Shown: positions 17,679-26,579 of the stretch, piece after piece
Layout of the letters: each line of letters starts with the position of its first letter
Numbering within the stretch: the first letter of the stretch is position 1
DNA from: Anianibacter sp965662745
GTDB taxonomy: Bacteria > Pseudomonadota > Alphaproteobacteria > Rhodobacterales > Rhodobacteraceae
Assembly: GCA_965662745.1 (NCBI GenBank)
Contig: CBFIJK010000002.1
Location: 120,364-184,363 of the forward strand
Length of the DNA stretch: 64,000 bases
Direction: 5' to 3'
Notes under the pieces: model-generated
Database searches by the model: none
Told to the model about the DNA's origin: nothing
The model's input: only the letters and a program-made list of their open reading frames with translations
Position numbers and translations under genes: made by a program

Positions 17679-18143
17679 ATGAGATTGATCCTGTGCCTTG
17701 CCGTCCTTCTTGGCCTTGCTGCCTGCGCGCCTGCTGCGGCGCCCGAACCCGTGACGCGGGACGTTGCGCTGTTCCCCGGCGAGACGCCCGAGATTCGCGT
17801 GCTGGTGAATGAATATGCCGACCATTACGAGGTGCCCCGCGCCCTTGTTCACCGTGTGATCCAGCGCGAAAGCGACTACCGCCCACGCGCGAGAAACGGG
17901 CCATATTACGGCATGATGCAGATCCTGCCGCAGACCGCCCGCACCATGGGCCATCGCGGCCCGCCAGAGGAACTTTTGTCCGCCGAGGAAAACCTCAGAT
18001 GGGCCGTGAAGTATCTGCGCGGCGCCTGGATGGTGTCTGACGGGGATTTCGACACTGCCGTCGGCTGGTACGCGCGCGGGTATTACTACGAGGCCAAGCG
18101 CAGGGGGCTTCTGGTCGAGACGGGGCTGCGGCCTGCGGGCTGA
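17679..18143 (+). CDS. Lytic transglycosylase lipoprotein (SLT fold)
   Basis: A 154-residue protein with a lipoprotein signal (lipobox LAAC, Cys16). The transglycosylase domain has the catalytic Glu64 in VIQRESDYRPRARN, then YYGMMQILPQTARTMG and VKYLRGAW. It cleaves peptidoglycan glycan strands to anhydromuropeptides at the membrane. The ATG at 17679 opens directly on the lipoprotein signal; the longer open frame upstream lacks one. It is divergent from the secreted hypothetical gene. Confidence 0.88.
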   Translation: MRLILCLAVLLGLAACAPAAAPEPVTRDVALFPGETPEIRVLVNEYADHYEVPRALVHRVIQRESDYRPRARNGPYYGMMQILPQTARTMGHRGPPEELLSAEENLRWAVKYLRGAWMVSDGDFDTAVGWYARGYYYEAKRRGLLVETGLRPAG

Positions 18144-18209
18144 GAGCGCGCCTTGAAGGCCGATGGGCGTCCGTCTAGGGTCCCGCGACCAAGATAGCCG
18201 GAGCCTTTC

Positions 18210-18998
18210 ATGTCCTTCACCCTCGCCACCTGGAACATCAATTCGGTTCGCCTGCGCGCGGGGCTGGTCGAGAAGCTTTTGACCGAAGAAAACCCGGATG
18301 TCCTGTGCCTTCAGGAGTGCAAATCGCCGGTCGACAAGATGCCGCTGGAGCGTTTTGCCGAACTTGGGTGGTCCCATTGCGTGGCGCGCGGTCAAAAGGG
18401 CTATAACGGCGTCGCGATCCTGTCGAAGCTGCCGCTTGAAGACGCCGGGCACCGCGATTTCGTAGGCAAGGGCGATGCCCGGCACGTAGCGGCGCGGCTT
18501 GAGAACGGCGTCACGATCCACAACTACTACATCCCCGCTGGTGGCGATGAGCCGGACCGCGAGAAGAACCCGAAATTCGGCCACAAGCTCGATTTCCTGA
18601 CCGAGATGCGCGACTGGTTCCGCGAAGATGCGCCCGAGAAGTCGATCCTCGTGGGGGATCTGAACATCGCCCCGCGCGAAGATGACGTCTGGGATCACAA
18701 AAAACTTCTGAAAGTCGTCAGCCATACGCCGATCGAGGTCGATCACCTTGCAGCGTCGCAAGAGGCGGGCGGCTGGGTCGATGTCACGCGCAAGGATATC
18801 CCCGAAGGCAACCTCTATTCCTGGTGGTCCTACCGCGCCAAGGATTGGGACGAGGCGGACAAGGGACGGCGGCTCGACCATGTCTGGGCGACCGGCGATA
18901 TCGCAGACGCCACCCATTCTTCGCGCATCCTGCGGCCGGTGCGCGGTTGGGAACAGCCCTCGGATCACGCGCCGGTGTTCGCGACAGTCGATCTTTAG
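18210..18998 (+). CDS. xth: Exodeoxyribonuclease III
   Basis: A 262-residue AP endonuclease/3' exonuclease of the EEP fold. Motifs: TLATWNINSVRLR at the start, DVLCLQECK (metal-binding Glu), NYYIPAGGDEPDREK, LVGDLNIAPREDDVW (Asp-Asn pair) and the terminal SDHAPVFATV (catalytic Asp-His). It works in base excision repair of abasic and oxidised sites. Its stop codon overlaps that of the convergent esterase gene by 3 nt, so the two transcripts share their ends. Confidence 0.95.
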   Translation: MSFTLATWNINSVRLRAGLVEKLLTEENPDVLCLQECKSPVDKMPLERFAELGWSHCVARGQKGYNGVAILSKLPLEDAGHRDFVGKGDARHVAARLENGVTIHNYYIPAGGDEPDREKNPKFGHKLDFLTEMRDWFREDAPEKSILVGDLNIAPREDDVWDHKKLLKVVSHTPIEVDHLAASQEAGGWVDVTRKDIPEGNLYSWWSYRAKDWDEADKGRRLDHVWATGDIADATHSSRILRPVRGWEQPSDHAPVFATVDL

Positions 18999-19627
18999 GC
19001 CAGCGCGCCGATCTTCTCCGCAACCACCTTGCCGAAACCTTTGTGCGCCTCGGCGTCCCAATGGACACCCTCTTCTGGGTGCACTTTCACATGCGCCCTG
19101 GCATCAAGGAACGCGCAGCCGTAGTCGACGGCAACTTCTGCCAGCAACGGCGCAAGGCGCGCACTTTTCTCGGCTGCGCCGCGAAATTCGACGGCGAATC
19201 CCCCGACCTCAACAACGGGTGCGGGGGCAATTAGCAGGATTTTCGGCGGCCCCGTCTCGATGCCTTCCTTCAGCGTAATATCGAGCAGCCCGGCGATTCC
19301 CGCCGCAATCGCCTCGGCGCTCGCATCAAACCGGCGTTTCAGATCATTTGTCCCAAGCATCAGCGTCATCACATCGACCGGCCACTGGCAGCGCAGGGCA
19401 ATGCGCAAACCGTCGCGCCCGTCCATGAAATCACCCATTACGGGGCAGGGGCGGCAGGTTGTGCGGCCCGGCAGGCCGTCCTCGGCCAGAACCCAACCCG
19501 CGCCAAGCGCCTGTGCCGCGACAGTCGGCCAGCGAATATCAGGCCCATGCCGACCCGCCTGGCCGCGCAGACGCGGCACAGATCCATGGGTGTTGCTGTC
19601 GCCGAAACAGAGCAATGTCCGCGCCAT
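18995..19627 (-). CDS. SGNH/GDSL-family esterase
   Basis: A 210-residue hydrolase. Block I is LLCFGDSNTHG with the nucleophile Ser11, block III is LMLGTNDLKRRF, and block V is HWDAEAHKGFGKVV with the Asp-x-x-His pair. No signal peptide is present, so it is probably cytoplasmic. The family includes arylesterases and lysophospholipases; the natural substrate is unknown. The ATG at 19627 is chosen because residues upstream of it lie antisense to the thioredoxin gene. Confidence 0.85.
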   Translation of the reverse strand: MARTLLCFGDSNTHGSVPRLRGQAGRHGPDIRWPTVAAQALGAGWVLAEDGLPGRTTCRPCPVMGDFMDGRDGLRIALRCQWPVDVMTLMLGTNDLKRRFDASAEAIAAGIAGLLDITLKEGIETGPPKILLIAPAPVVEVGGFAVEFRGAAEKSARLAPLLAEVAVDYGCAFLDARAHVKVHPEEGVHWDAEAHKGFGKVVAEKIGALA

Positions 19628-19699
19628 GATACGCTCCCCCTTGGACTTCGCGTCCACGGCGATCATATAGGGCGCAACGGAATGCAAAAGAGGTAAGCC

Positions 19700-20623
19700 A
19701 TGCTGGAACTGGGCCAAGCAAACGCCGCCGCCGCGGATGTCGTCAAGGACGGGACCGAGGCGACCTTCATGGCCGATGTCATCGAGGCGTCGGCAGAGAC
19801 CCCGGTGATCGTCGATTTCTGGGCGGAATGGTGTGGGCCGTGCAAGACGCTTGGCCCGATGCTGGAAGACGCGGTCAAGGCGCAGGGCGGCAAGGTTCGC
19901 ATGGTCAAGATTGACGTCGACAAGGAACAGCGGCTGGCGCAGGCGCTGGCGCAGCAGGGACTTCCGATACAATCGATCCCCACGGTCGTCGGTTTTGTCG
20001 AGGGCCGTCCGGTGGACATGTTCCAGGGCGCCGTGCCGCAAAGCCAGGTGACCGAATTTGTCCGCAAGCTGGCCGAGATGGCGCCTGCTGCCGATGGCGG
20101 GTTGGCTGATGCCGTGGCCGCTGCCGAGGAGATGCTTGAACAGGGCGCCTTGACCGACGCGATCCAGACCTTCGGCGCGATCCTGCAGGAAGACCCGCAG
20201 AACGCCCCCGCCTATGCCGGCCTTGTGCGCGCGCATATCGAGGCGGGCGATCTCGACCAGGCCGAGGCGATCCTGAACGGTGCCCCCGTCGAGATTTCCG
20301 GCGCGCCGGAACTCGAAGCGGTTCATGCCCAGATCGAGCTGAAAAAGCAGGCCGCCGGCGTGGGGCCAGTCGGAGAACTGCTCGCCGCGGTCGAGGCTGA
20401 TCCCGACAACCATCAGGCGCGGTTTGATCTCGCGAAGGCACAGCAGGGCGCGGGCGATACAGAGGCCGCGATCGAAACGCTGCTGGAGCTGTTCCGCCGT
20501 GACCGCGAATGGAATGACGAGGCCGCGAAAACGCAGCTTTTCACCATTTTCGACGCGCTTCCGGCAAAGGACCCGGCGGTGCTGCGCGGGCGGCGTAAAC
20601 TCTCGTCAATGATATTTGCCTGA
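19700..20623 (+). CDS. Thioredoxin-domain co-chaperone with TPR tail (YbbN/CnoX type)
   Basis: A 307-residue protein. Residues 25-130 are a thioredoxin fold with an intact active site WCGPC (Cys45, Cys48) and the cis-Pro region IQSIPTVVGF. Residues about 145-300 are TPR-like helices. The architecture matches CnoX/YbbN, which protects clients oxidatively and passes them to chaperonin. E. coli CnoX lacks the CxxC; alphaproteobacterial members keep it, as here. The LON-domain gene follows after 27 nt, and the set also includes trm112. Confidence 0.88.
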   Translation: MLELGQANAAAADVVKDGTEATFMADVIEASAETPVIVDFWAEWCGPCKTLGPMLEDAVKAQGGKVRMVKIDVDKEQRLAQALAQQGLPIQSIPTVVGFVEGRPVDMFQGAVPQSQVTEFVRKLAEMAPAADGGLADAVAAAEEMLEQGALTDAIQTFGAILQEDPQNAPAYAGLVRAHIEAGDLDQAEAILNGAPVEISGAPELEAVHAQIELKKQAAGVGPVGELLAAVEADPDNHQARFDLAKAQQGAGDTEAAIETLLELFRRDREWNDEAAKTQLFTIFDALPAKDPAVLRGRRKLSSMIFA

Positions 20624-20650
20624 CGCCCCCGTCGGCCTACCTCCATCGTT

Positions 20651-21283
20651 ATGATAGCAGCCGCCGATCTTCCCAAGACAATCCCCGTCTTTCCGCTGCC
20701 CGGCGCGCTTCTTTTGCCGCGTGCCCGGCTTCCGCTTCACATCTTCGAGCCGCGCTATCTGGCGATGCTGGACGACGCGCTAAAGACGTCGCATCGGCTG
20801 ATCGGAATGGTCCAGCCGATCGGGCCGGACAAGCGCCTGCACAGCATCGGCTGTGCGGGGCGCGTCACGGCGTTCTCCGAGACCGAGGATGGCCGTTACA
20901 TGATTACGCTGGCGGGGATTTCCCGCTTTCGCGTGAAGCAGGAAATCGACGGATTCACGCCCTACCGGCGCTGCGATGTTGATTGGTCCGGCTTTGACCG
21001 CGACCTTGGATCCGCCGAGACGGACCCGGAACTCGACCGCGATGCGCTTCTCGATCTTCTGGCGCGGTTCTTCGATGAGAACGCGCTCAAGACCGACTGG
21101 GAATCGCTGTCCGAGGCGGATGACGAGCTGTTGATAAACTCGCTCTCCATGCTTTGCCCATTCGAGCCAGAGGACCGCCAGGCGCTGCTGGAAGCACCGT
21201 CGCTGTCCACGCGCCGCGAGACGCTGATCACCCTGATCGAATTCGCCCTGCGCGGCGGGTCGAGCGAAGAGGCCATGCAATGA
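20651..21283 (+). CDS. Stand-alone LON N-terminal (substrate-binding) domain protein
   Basis: A 210-residue protein consisting of the LON substrate-binding domain only (TIPVFPLPGALLLPRARLPLHIFEPRYLAMLDDAL, then GCAGRVTAFSETEDGRYMITLAGISRFRV). There is no AAA or protease part. The function is unknown; single LON-N proteins are common in proteobacteria. Its stop overlaps the ATG of the downstream Trm112-like gene, and it follows the thioredoxin-TPR gene closely, hinting at a protein-quality or translation-linked operon. Confidence 0.9.
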   Translation: MIAAADLPKTIPVFPLPGALLLPRARLPLHIFEPRYLAMLDDALKTSHRLIGMVQPIGPDKRLHSIGCAGRVTAFSETEDGRYMITLAGISRFRVKQEIDGFTPYRRCDVDWSGFDRDLGSAETDPELDRDALLDLLARFFDENALKTDWESLSEADDELLINSLSMLCPFEPEDRQALLEAPSLSTRRETLITLIEFALRGGSSEEAMQ

Positions 21284-21468
21284 GCGACGAGGTCAAACGC
21301 GCCTACGACCGCCGCATGCTCGAGGCACTCGTCTGCCCGCAGACCCAAGCGCCGCTCAGCTTCGATTCCGAGAACATGGAACTGGTGTCGAAAGCCGCCC
21401 ATCTCGCCTACCCCATCCGCGACGGCATCCCCGTCATGCTGATCGACGAGGCACGTCAGCTGGATTGA
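21280..21468 (+). CDS. Trm112-family small protein (YcaR-like)
   Basis: A 62-residue protein, MSDEVKRAYDRRMLEALVCP then TQAPLSFD and AYPIRDGIPVMLIDEARQ. It matches the bacterial Trm112/YcaR family, small zinc-ribbon-like partners often linked to methyltransferases; only one Cys remains here. The ATG at 21280 overlaps the stop of the LON gene (ATGA). A terminator follows near 21572. Confidence 0.88.
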   Translation: MSDEVKRAYDRRMLEALVCPQTQAPLSFDSENMELVSKAAHLAYPIRDGIPVMLIDEARQLD

Positions 21469-21571
21469 GCGAACGTTCGACTTCACCGTAGAGCTAATCC
21501 GAGAGTTTTTGAGGTACAGTCTGGCGGTGGTTCTGGCACTTTCGGTGTTGTTTGGCCCGCCGCTCAAAACG

Positions 21572-21602
21572 AAAAAGGCCCCCGCCGAGGCAGGGGCCTT
21601 TT
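21572..21602. terminator. Bidirectional terminator between trm112 and ctpA
   Basis: AAAAAGGCCCC and GGGGCCTTTT arms around CGCCGAGGCA. T-runs occur on both strands, so the hairpin serves both convergent transcripts. Confidence 0.85.
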
Positions 21603-21624
21603 CCTTGATCACATGCGAAATGCG

Positions 21625-22968
21625 TTATTCAGCAGCCTCTGTGGACAGCACCATCAGGCCCTTGAGGATGTCGATCGCGTAGGCGAGCTGGTAATCCTCG
21701 TCGCGCAGTTCGGCGGCCTTCTCGGCGGCGGCCTGTTCTTCCTCGATCTGGCGGCGCTGGTCCTCGCTGAGGCTGTCATTGGAAAGGCTGCCCCGCAGGT
21801 CGGCTTCGGACCGGCTGCGCAATGCATTGCTTTCCTCTTCGTCCTCGGCTTCGGGCCGTGTCGGGGGCTGCTGCACCACGATATCGGGCGACACGCCAAG
21901 CGCCTGGATCGAGCGGCCGGACGGCGTGTAGTAGCGCGAGGTCGTCAGGCGCATCGCACCATCACCGCGTAGGGGCATGACGGTCTGGACCGAGCCCTTG
22001 CCAAAGCTCTTGGTGCCCACGACCACCGCGCGGCGGTGATCCTGCAGCGCGCCCGCGACGATCTCGGACGCCGAAGCAGAGCCGCCGTTGATCAGCACGA
22101 CGATGGGCTTGCCTTCGGCCAGATCGCCGGGGGTGGCGTTATAGCGCTCGCCATCCTGCGGATCGCGGCCCCGGGTCGAGACGATTTCGCCCGCTTCGAG
22201 GAAGGCATCGGATACCCGGATCGCCTGGGTCAGAAGACCGCCGGGATTGTTGCGAAGATCCAGAACGAAGCCGCTGACATTGTTCATTCCGCCCAGATCG
22301 TCGACGGCCTTTTGCAGATCTTCCTCAAGCGCCGGATAGGTCTGGTCGTTGAAGGTGGTCACGCGCAGGACGACGGTGTCGCCTTCGGTGCGGGTGCGCA
22401 CAGCGGTCAGCTTGATCGTGTCGCGGATGATCGACACGTCAAAAGGCTCGTCGATACCTTCGCGCACGACGCTGATGATGATCTCGGATCCGACCGGGCC
22501 GCGCATCATCTCGACTGCTTCGTCCAGCGTCAGGCCCAGAACCGACTCGCCGTCGACATGGGTGATGAAATCGCCGGCTTCGATCCCCGCATCGTCGGCA
22601 GGGGTGCCGTCGATGGGCGAGACGACTTTCACAAAGCCTTCTTCCTGCGTGACCTCAATCCCGAGACCACCGAATTCGCCGCGCGTCTGGATGCGCATGT
22701 CGGCGGCGTCCTGGGGGGCGAGATAGCTGGAATGCGGGTCAAGCGAGGTGAGCATGCCGTTGATCGCTGCCTCGATCAGATCGCGTTCGTCGACCTCTTC
22801 GACATACTGCGCGCGAATGCGCTCGAAGATGTCGCCGAACAGGTCCAGTTGCTCGTAGACCGTCGCGTTGCGCTGGCCTTCCTGCGCGATCAGAGGACCG
22901 GCAACCTGGGTTGTCGCGATCGCTCCGACCAGGGTTCCACCCAGCGCGGCCATGACGAATTTTCTCAT
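21625..22968 (-). CDS. ctpA: C-terminal processing protease CtpA (S41)
   Basis: A 447-residue periplasmic carboxyl-terminal protease. It has an N-terminal signal/anchor, a PDZ domain at about 95-175 (GGLGIEVTQEEGFVKVVSPIDGTPA) and an S41 catalytic core with Ser301 (NGGSASASEIVAGAL) and Lys324 (FGKGSVQT). It degrades or matures periplasmic proteins and peptidoglycan hydrolases. It lies directly downstream of the EnvC-like gene, 13 nt apart, which fits a link with cell-wall hydrolase control. Confidence 0.95.
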   Translation of the reverse strand: MRKFVMAALGGTLVGAIATTQVAGPLIAQEGQRNATVYEQLDLFGDIFERIRAQYVEEVDERDLIEAAINGMLTSLDPHSSYLAPQDAADMRIQTRGEFGGLGIEVTQEEGFVKVVSPIDGTPADDAGIEAGDFITHVDGESVLGLTLDEAVEMMRGPVGSEIIISVVREGIDEPFDVSIIRDTIKLTAVRTRTEGDTVVLRVTTFNDQTYPALEEDLQKAVDDLGGMNNVSGFVLDLRNNPGGLLTQAIRVSDAFLEAGEIVSTRGRDPQDGERYNATPGDLAEGKPIVVLINGGSASASEIVAGALQDHRRAVVVGTKSFGKGSVQTVMPLRGDGAMRLTTSRYYTPSGRSIQALGVSPDIVVQQPPTRPEAEDEEESNALRSRSEADLRGSLSNDSLSEDQRRQIEEEQAAAEKAAELRDEDYQLAYAIDILKGLMVLSTEAAE

Positions 22969-22981
22969 GAAATCCTCTTCC

Positions 22982-24103
22982 TCAGTCGATCGTGAACCAT
23001 GGCGTCGGGTCCACCGGTGTCTCGCCTTCTCTGAGTTCCAGATAAAGCGTTTCTGTCAATTCCCTGCCGCCTGCGCCGGTCGTCTCGCTAAGGAGCGATC
23101 CGACGTCTGACGCCGCGCCGCCCATGAGGCCCACGGGCGCACCTTGGGGCAAGACCTCTCCGACGTCACCATAAACCTCTTCGAGTCCGGCGAACACCAT
23201 CAGATACCCGCTGCCCGGCTCTACGATCATCACGTTTCCGTAGTCGAGAAGCGGGCCTCGATAGCGGATCGTGGCGGGCCAAGGCGTTGTGACAAGGGCG
23301 CGGGGCGGCGTGGCAAGGATGATGCCGGGCCGCGCGACGCCGGCGGCATCGGGCGTGTCGAATCCGCGCAGGATCCGCCCGGCGACGGGGGCTGCAAGGG
23401 TACCGCGCGCCGAAGAAAAGTCGCGGATCGTGGGTTCGGCGGCCTCGGGGCCGATATCGGCAAGGCCCGACGCGAAAGCAGCCAGCGTTTCGCTTGACTG
23501 AATGAGGCTCGACAGCGCGGCCTCGTCCGCCATGTAGCGGCGCGGCAGGTCCCCCCGATTGGCGATGGCCTGCGACAGGGCCGTGCGTGCCTGCTGCACA
23601 CCGCGCAGGCCTTCCTCCAGCGTCTGGGCGGCGTTGGTTTGCAGGGCGCGAAGAAGCACGACCTCTTCCAACTCATTGCGCAGGACTTCCGCCTCACGGG
23701 TCAGCGCGGGCGTGATGTCTGACACGATCATGCCAGAACGCGCGGTGTCCACAGGGCCGCCGGGATGCAGCAGGAGGAGCGGGCCGGGTACCGACTGAAT
23801 GGATTGCAGCACGCCCAAAAGCTGCGACAACCGCGCGCTTTCGGAATCGAATTTGGCGCGGATCGCGTCTTCGCGCAGGGCGGCACGGCGCAGCCCGTCG
23901 CGCAAGGCGGCAAGCCCGGTCTCGAAGGCGCGGATGACATCGGTCAGCGCCGCGACCCGGTCTTGCGCACTGTCTGCCGCAGCAAGGGCGATCTGCGCAT
24001 TTTCCAGCGCGCGAGAGGCTCGGGCGGCATCTTCGGCGGGGCTTTGGGCCATGGCGCTGGTGCCCAGCCCAAGCGCAAGGGCAAGCGCGCGCAGAAAGGT
24101 CAT
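22982..24103 (-). CDS. EnvC-like murein hydrolase activator with degenerate LytM domain
   Basis: A 373-residue protein with signal peptide (MTFLRALALALGLGTSAMAQ), a long coiled coil (about 25-220) and a C-terminal LytM/M23-like domain. The M23 metal ligands are gone: the usual HGGID is GVARPGIIL and the usual YAHL is VFAGLEE. EnvC-type proteins lack protease activity and activate amidases during cell division, so the losses fit this role. The ATG at 24103 overlaps the gpmI stop by 4 nt. Confidence 0.88.
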   Translation of the reverse strand: MTFLRALALALGLGTSAMAQSPAEDAARASRALENAQIALAAADSAQDRVAALTDVIRAFETGLAALRDGLRRAALREDAIRAKFDSESARLSQLLGVLQSIQSVPGPLLLLHPGGPVDTARSGMIVSDITPALTREAEVLRNELEEVVLLRALQTNAAQTLEEGLRGVQQARTALSQAIANRGDLPRRYMADEAALSSLIQSSETLAAFASGLADIGPEAAEPTIRDFSSARGTLAAPVAGRILRGFDTPDAAGVARPGIILATPPRALVTTPWPATIRYRGPLLDYGNVMIVEPGSGYLMVFAGLEEVYGDVGEVLPQGAPVGLMGGAASDVGSLLSETTGAGGRELTETLYLELREGETPVDPTPWFTID

Positions 24104-25617
24104 CGGCGGATCAGGCTTTCGCCGGTCATCTCTGCCGGTTGGTCCAGGCCCATCAGGTCGAGCAAGGATGGCGCAAGGTCGGCCAGCCGTCCTTCGGCAA
24201 TGCCAGCGCCGTCCGGTCCGCCCACAAGGATCACCGGCACGGGGTTCAAAGTGTGGGCAGTATGAGGCCCGCCGGTGTCGAGGTTGATCATCGTCTCGCA
24301 ATTTCCGTGATCGGCGCAGACGATCATCGCGCCGCCTGCCTTTTCCAGCGCCTCAAGCACTTGTCCAAGCCCCTGATCCACCGCAGAGCATGCGGCCTTT
24401 GCCGCCTCCAGATCGCCGGTGTGGCCGACCATGTCGGGGTTCGCGTAATTGACGACGATCAGGTCATAACCCTCCTCGATCGCGCTGACGAAGGCCTTGG
24501 TCACTTCACCCGCCGACATTTCGGGCTGCATGTCGTAGGTCGCAACACCGGGCGATTTCGGCATCTTGCGATCCTCGCCCTCTTCGGGGGTTTCCTTGCC
24601 GCCGTTGAGGAAGAATGTGACATGCGGGTATTTCTCGGTCTCGGCGAGGCGGAACTGCCTCAGGCCCTGTTTCGCGACCCACTCGCCCAGCGTGTTCACG
24701 ATCTTCTGGCTGGGAAAGATCACGTCCATGAATTCGTTGTGCCGGTCGGAATACTCGACCATCCCGGTCTTTGCGGCCCAATCAGGGCGCTTGATGTCGA
24801 ATTCGGCAAACTGCGGATCCGTGAGGGCCGACAGGATTTCCCGCGCGCGATCGGCGCGGAAATTGATGAAGAGAAGTCCGTCGCCGTCTTTCGGCGCCTT
24901 ATACCCATCAAGCACCGTGGCTTTGATGAACTCGTCATTCTCGCCCGCCTCGTATGCGGCGTCGATGGCATCCTGCGCAGTGCCTGCGTTGCGGCCCTTG
25001 CCGGTCAGGACAAGTTCGGCGGCCTGCTGCACACGGTCCCAACGGTTGTCGCGGTCCATGGCAAAGTAGCGCCCGACCAGCGTGCCGATCCGCGCGTCAT
25101 AGGGCAAGGCGCTCGACATTTCTTCGATCTGTGCCTTGGCGGATTGGGGGCCGACATCGCGCCCGTCGGTGATGGCGTGGATCTGAACCGGAACGCCCGC
25201 TTCGGCGATGACCTTCGCCGCATGGGCGATGTGGCGCTGGTGACTGTGCACGCCGCCGGGAGAGGCGAGGCCGACGATCTGCGCCGTGCCACCGGTGCCT
25301 TTCAGTTTGGCGATGAAGTCTTGAAGCGCCTGTTTCCTGTCGAAGCTGCCATCCTCGATGGACAGGTCAATCTGTCCCAGATCCATAGCCACAACGCGGC
25401 CCGCGCCGATATTGGTATGTCCGACCTCTGAATTGCCCATCTGCCCGGTCGGCAAGCCGACATCGGGGCCGTGGGTGATCAGCGTGGCGTTAGGGCAGGT
25501 CGCCATCATGCGGTCCATAGTCGGCGTATCGGCCAGCAATGGGGCGTTGCCTGTCTTGGACGCACCGATGCCCCAGCCGTCGAGGATACACAGCACAACG
25601 GGTTTGGGTCTGGTCAT
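24100..25617 (-). CDS. gpmI: 2,3-bisphosphoglycerate-independent phosphoglycerate mutase
   Basis: A 505-residue binuclear-manganese enzyme of glycolysis and gluconeogenesis that interconverts 3- and 2-phosphoglycerate. Metal site: LCILDGWG at the start, Ser63 phospho-acceptor in QMGNSEVGHTNIGAGR, YANPDMVGHTGD and ADHGNCETM. The length is normal for the family. It is first in a minus-strand series with envC-like and ctpA, the genes overlapping or nearly so. Confidence 0.97.
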   Translation of the reverse strand: MTRPKPVVLCILDGWGIGASKTGNAPLLADTPTMDRMMATCPNATLITHGPDVGLPTGQMGNSEVGHTNIGAGRVVAMDLGQIDLSIEDGSFDRKQALQDFIAKLKGTGGTAQIVGLASPGGVHSHQRHIAHAAKVIAEAGVPVQIHAITDGRDVGPQSAKAQIEEMSSALPYDARIGTLVGRYFAMDRDNRWDRVQQAAELVLTGKGRNAGTAQDAIDAAYEAGENDEFIKATVLDGYKAPKDGDGLLFINFRADRAREILSALTDPQFAEFDIKRPDWAAKTGMVEYSDRHNEFMDVIFPSQKIVNTLGEWVAKQGLRQFRLAETEKYPHVTFFLNGGKETPEEGEDRKMPKSPGVATYDMQPEMSAGEVTKAFVSAIEEGYDLIVVNYANPDMVGHTGDLEAAKAACSAVDQGLGQVLEALEKAGGAMIVCADHGNCETMINLDTGGPHTAHTLNPVPVILVGGPDGAGIAEGRLADLAPSLLDLMGLDQPAEMTGESLIRR

Positions 25618-25681
25618 ATGCTTTGCCTCTGCGCCTGTTGGGTGTGGTTCTAGCGCGGGGCGGGCCGCCGGGAAACCCGTC

Positions 25682-26152
25682 TCAGGCGCGGTGATAGGGG
25701 CTGCCTGCCAGGATCGACGCGGCGCGGTAAAGCTGTTCGGCCAGCATCACGCGCACCAGCATGTGCGGCCAAACCATCTGCCCGAAGGAAATCGACGTCT
25801 CGGCACGGGCGCGCAGGGCCGGGTCGATCCCGTCCGCGCCGCCGATGACGAACGCCATTTCGCCCTGCGCGTCGTCTCGGTAGCGGGCGATCATCTGGGC
25901 GAACTCTGGTGAGGACAGCATCTTGCCGCGCTCGTCCAGCGTTATGATCCGGGCCGAGGGGGGCAGCGCCTTGTCGAGTAGCGCGGCCTCGGCGGCCATG
26001 CCGCCGCCCTTGCGGTCTTCGACTTCGATAAGATTAAGCGGACCAAGCCCAAGAGGGCGCCCGGTTCTGTCGAACCGGGTGACATAGTCATCGGTCAGCG
26101 TGCGCTCTGGGCCAGATTTCATCCGGCCCACCGCGCAGATATGCAGACGCAT
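25682..26152 (-). CDS. rlmH: 23S rRNA (pseudouridine1915-N3)-methyltransferase RlmH
   Basis: A 156-residue SPOUT methyltransferase, the standard length. It starts MRLHICAVGRMKSGPE. The SAM knot region is AFVIGGADGIDPALRARA and ISFGQMVWPHMLVRVMLAEQLYRA, with the conserved ending GSPYHRA. It methylates pseudouridine 1915 in the decoding-centre helix of mature ribosomes. Its ATG shares one base with the rsfS stop, the usual rsfS-rlmH coupling. Confidence 0.97.
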   Translation of the reverse strand: MRLHICAVGRMKSGPERTLTDDYVTRFDRTGRPLGLGPLNLIEVEDRKGGGMAAEAALLDKALPPSARIITLDERGKMLSSPEFAQMIARYRDDAQGEMAFVIGGADGIDPALRARAETSISFGQMVWPHMLVRVMLAEQLYRAASILAGSPYHRA

Positions 26153-26523
26153 CAGCCCTTGAGAGCTTCCGCAGCTTCTGCGGGCGTCATCCACATCTTC
26201 TCAAGCTGGTAGAAATCGCGCACTTCGGGGCGGAAGACATGGACGATGATGTCGCCCGCGTCGATCAGCACCCAATCGCCCGATTCCTTCCCCTCGACCT
26301 TGGACGACCAGCCAAAGGCCTGCTTGACCCGGTCGGTCAGCTTTTCCGCTATGGATCCTACCTGGCGCGAAGACCGGCCGGAACAGATCACCATGTGATC
26401 GGCCATCTCGGATTTTCCGCGCAGGTCGATGGACACGATGTTTTCGGCTTTGTCGTCTTCGAGTGAGGCAAGAACGAGATCAAGCTGTTCTTCGCTTGTG
26501 GGGAGCGCCGGCGTCTCGGTCAT
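26152..26523 (-). CDS. rsfS: Ribosomal silencing factor RsfS
   Basis: A 123-residue protein of the RsfS/Iojap family: LDDDKAENI-like helix (VLASLEDDKAENIVSIDL), MADHMVICSGRSSRQVGSIAE, WVLIDAGDIIVHVFRPEVRDFYQLEKMW. It binds L14 on the 50S subunit and blocks subunit joining in starvation. I prefer the ATG at 26523, which gives near-standard length. The frame is open to an ATG at 26625, whose 34 extra residues do not look like the family. Confidence 0.92.
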   Translation of the reverse strand: MTETPALPTSEEQLDLVLASLEDDKAENIVSIDLRGKSEMADHMVICSGRSSRQVGSIAEKLTDRVKQAFGWSSKVEGKESGDWVLIDAGDIIVHVFRPEVRDFYQLEKMWMTPAEAAEALKG

Positions 26524-26579
26524 CCGAGATTTCGGCACGGTCGTTCCACGGACCGTTTCTGCAACGTAAGACAGGACAT
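26520..26579 (-). CDS. Possible 19-codon leader ORF coupled to rsfS
   Basis: ATG at 26579 sits 3 nt after a perfect AGGAGG and encodes MSCLTLQKRSVERPCRNLG. Its TGA overlaps the rsfS ATG as ATGA. rsfS itself has no good Shine-Dalgarno at 26523, so initiation could depend on this leader. The same AGGAGG also lies inside the alternative long rsfS frame, so the peptide is only a proposal. Confidence 0.35.
   Translation of the reverse strand: MSCLTLQKRSVERPCRNLG

Noticed and set aside
16118..17812. A 564-codon plus-strand open frame across the monooxygenase and secreted-protein genes
   Set aside because: Antisense shadow with no recognisable domain; the minus-strand genes have clear FAD motifs and a signal peptide.
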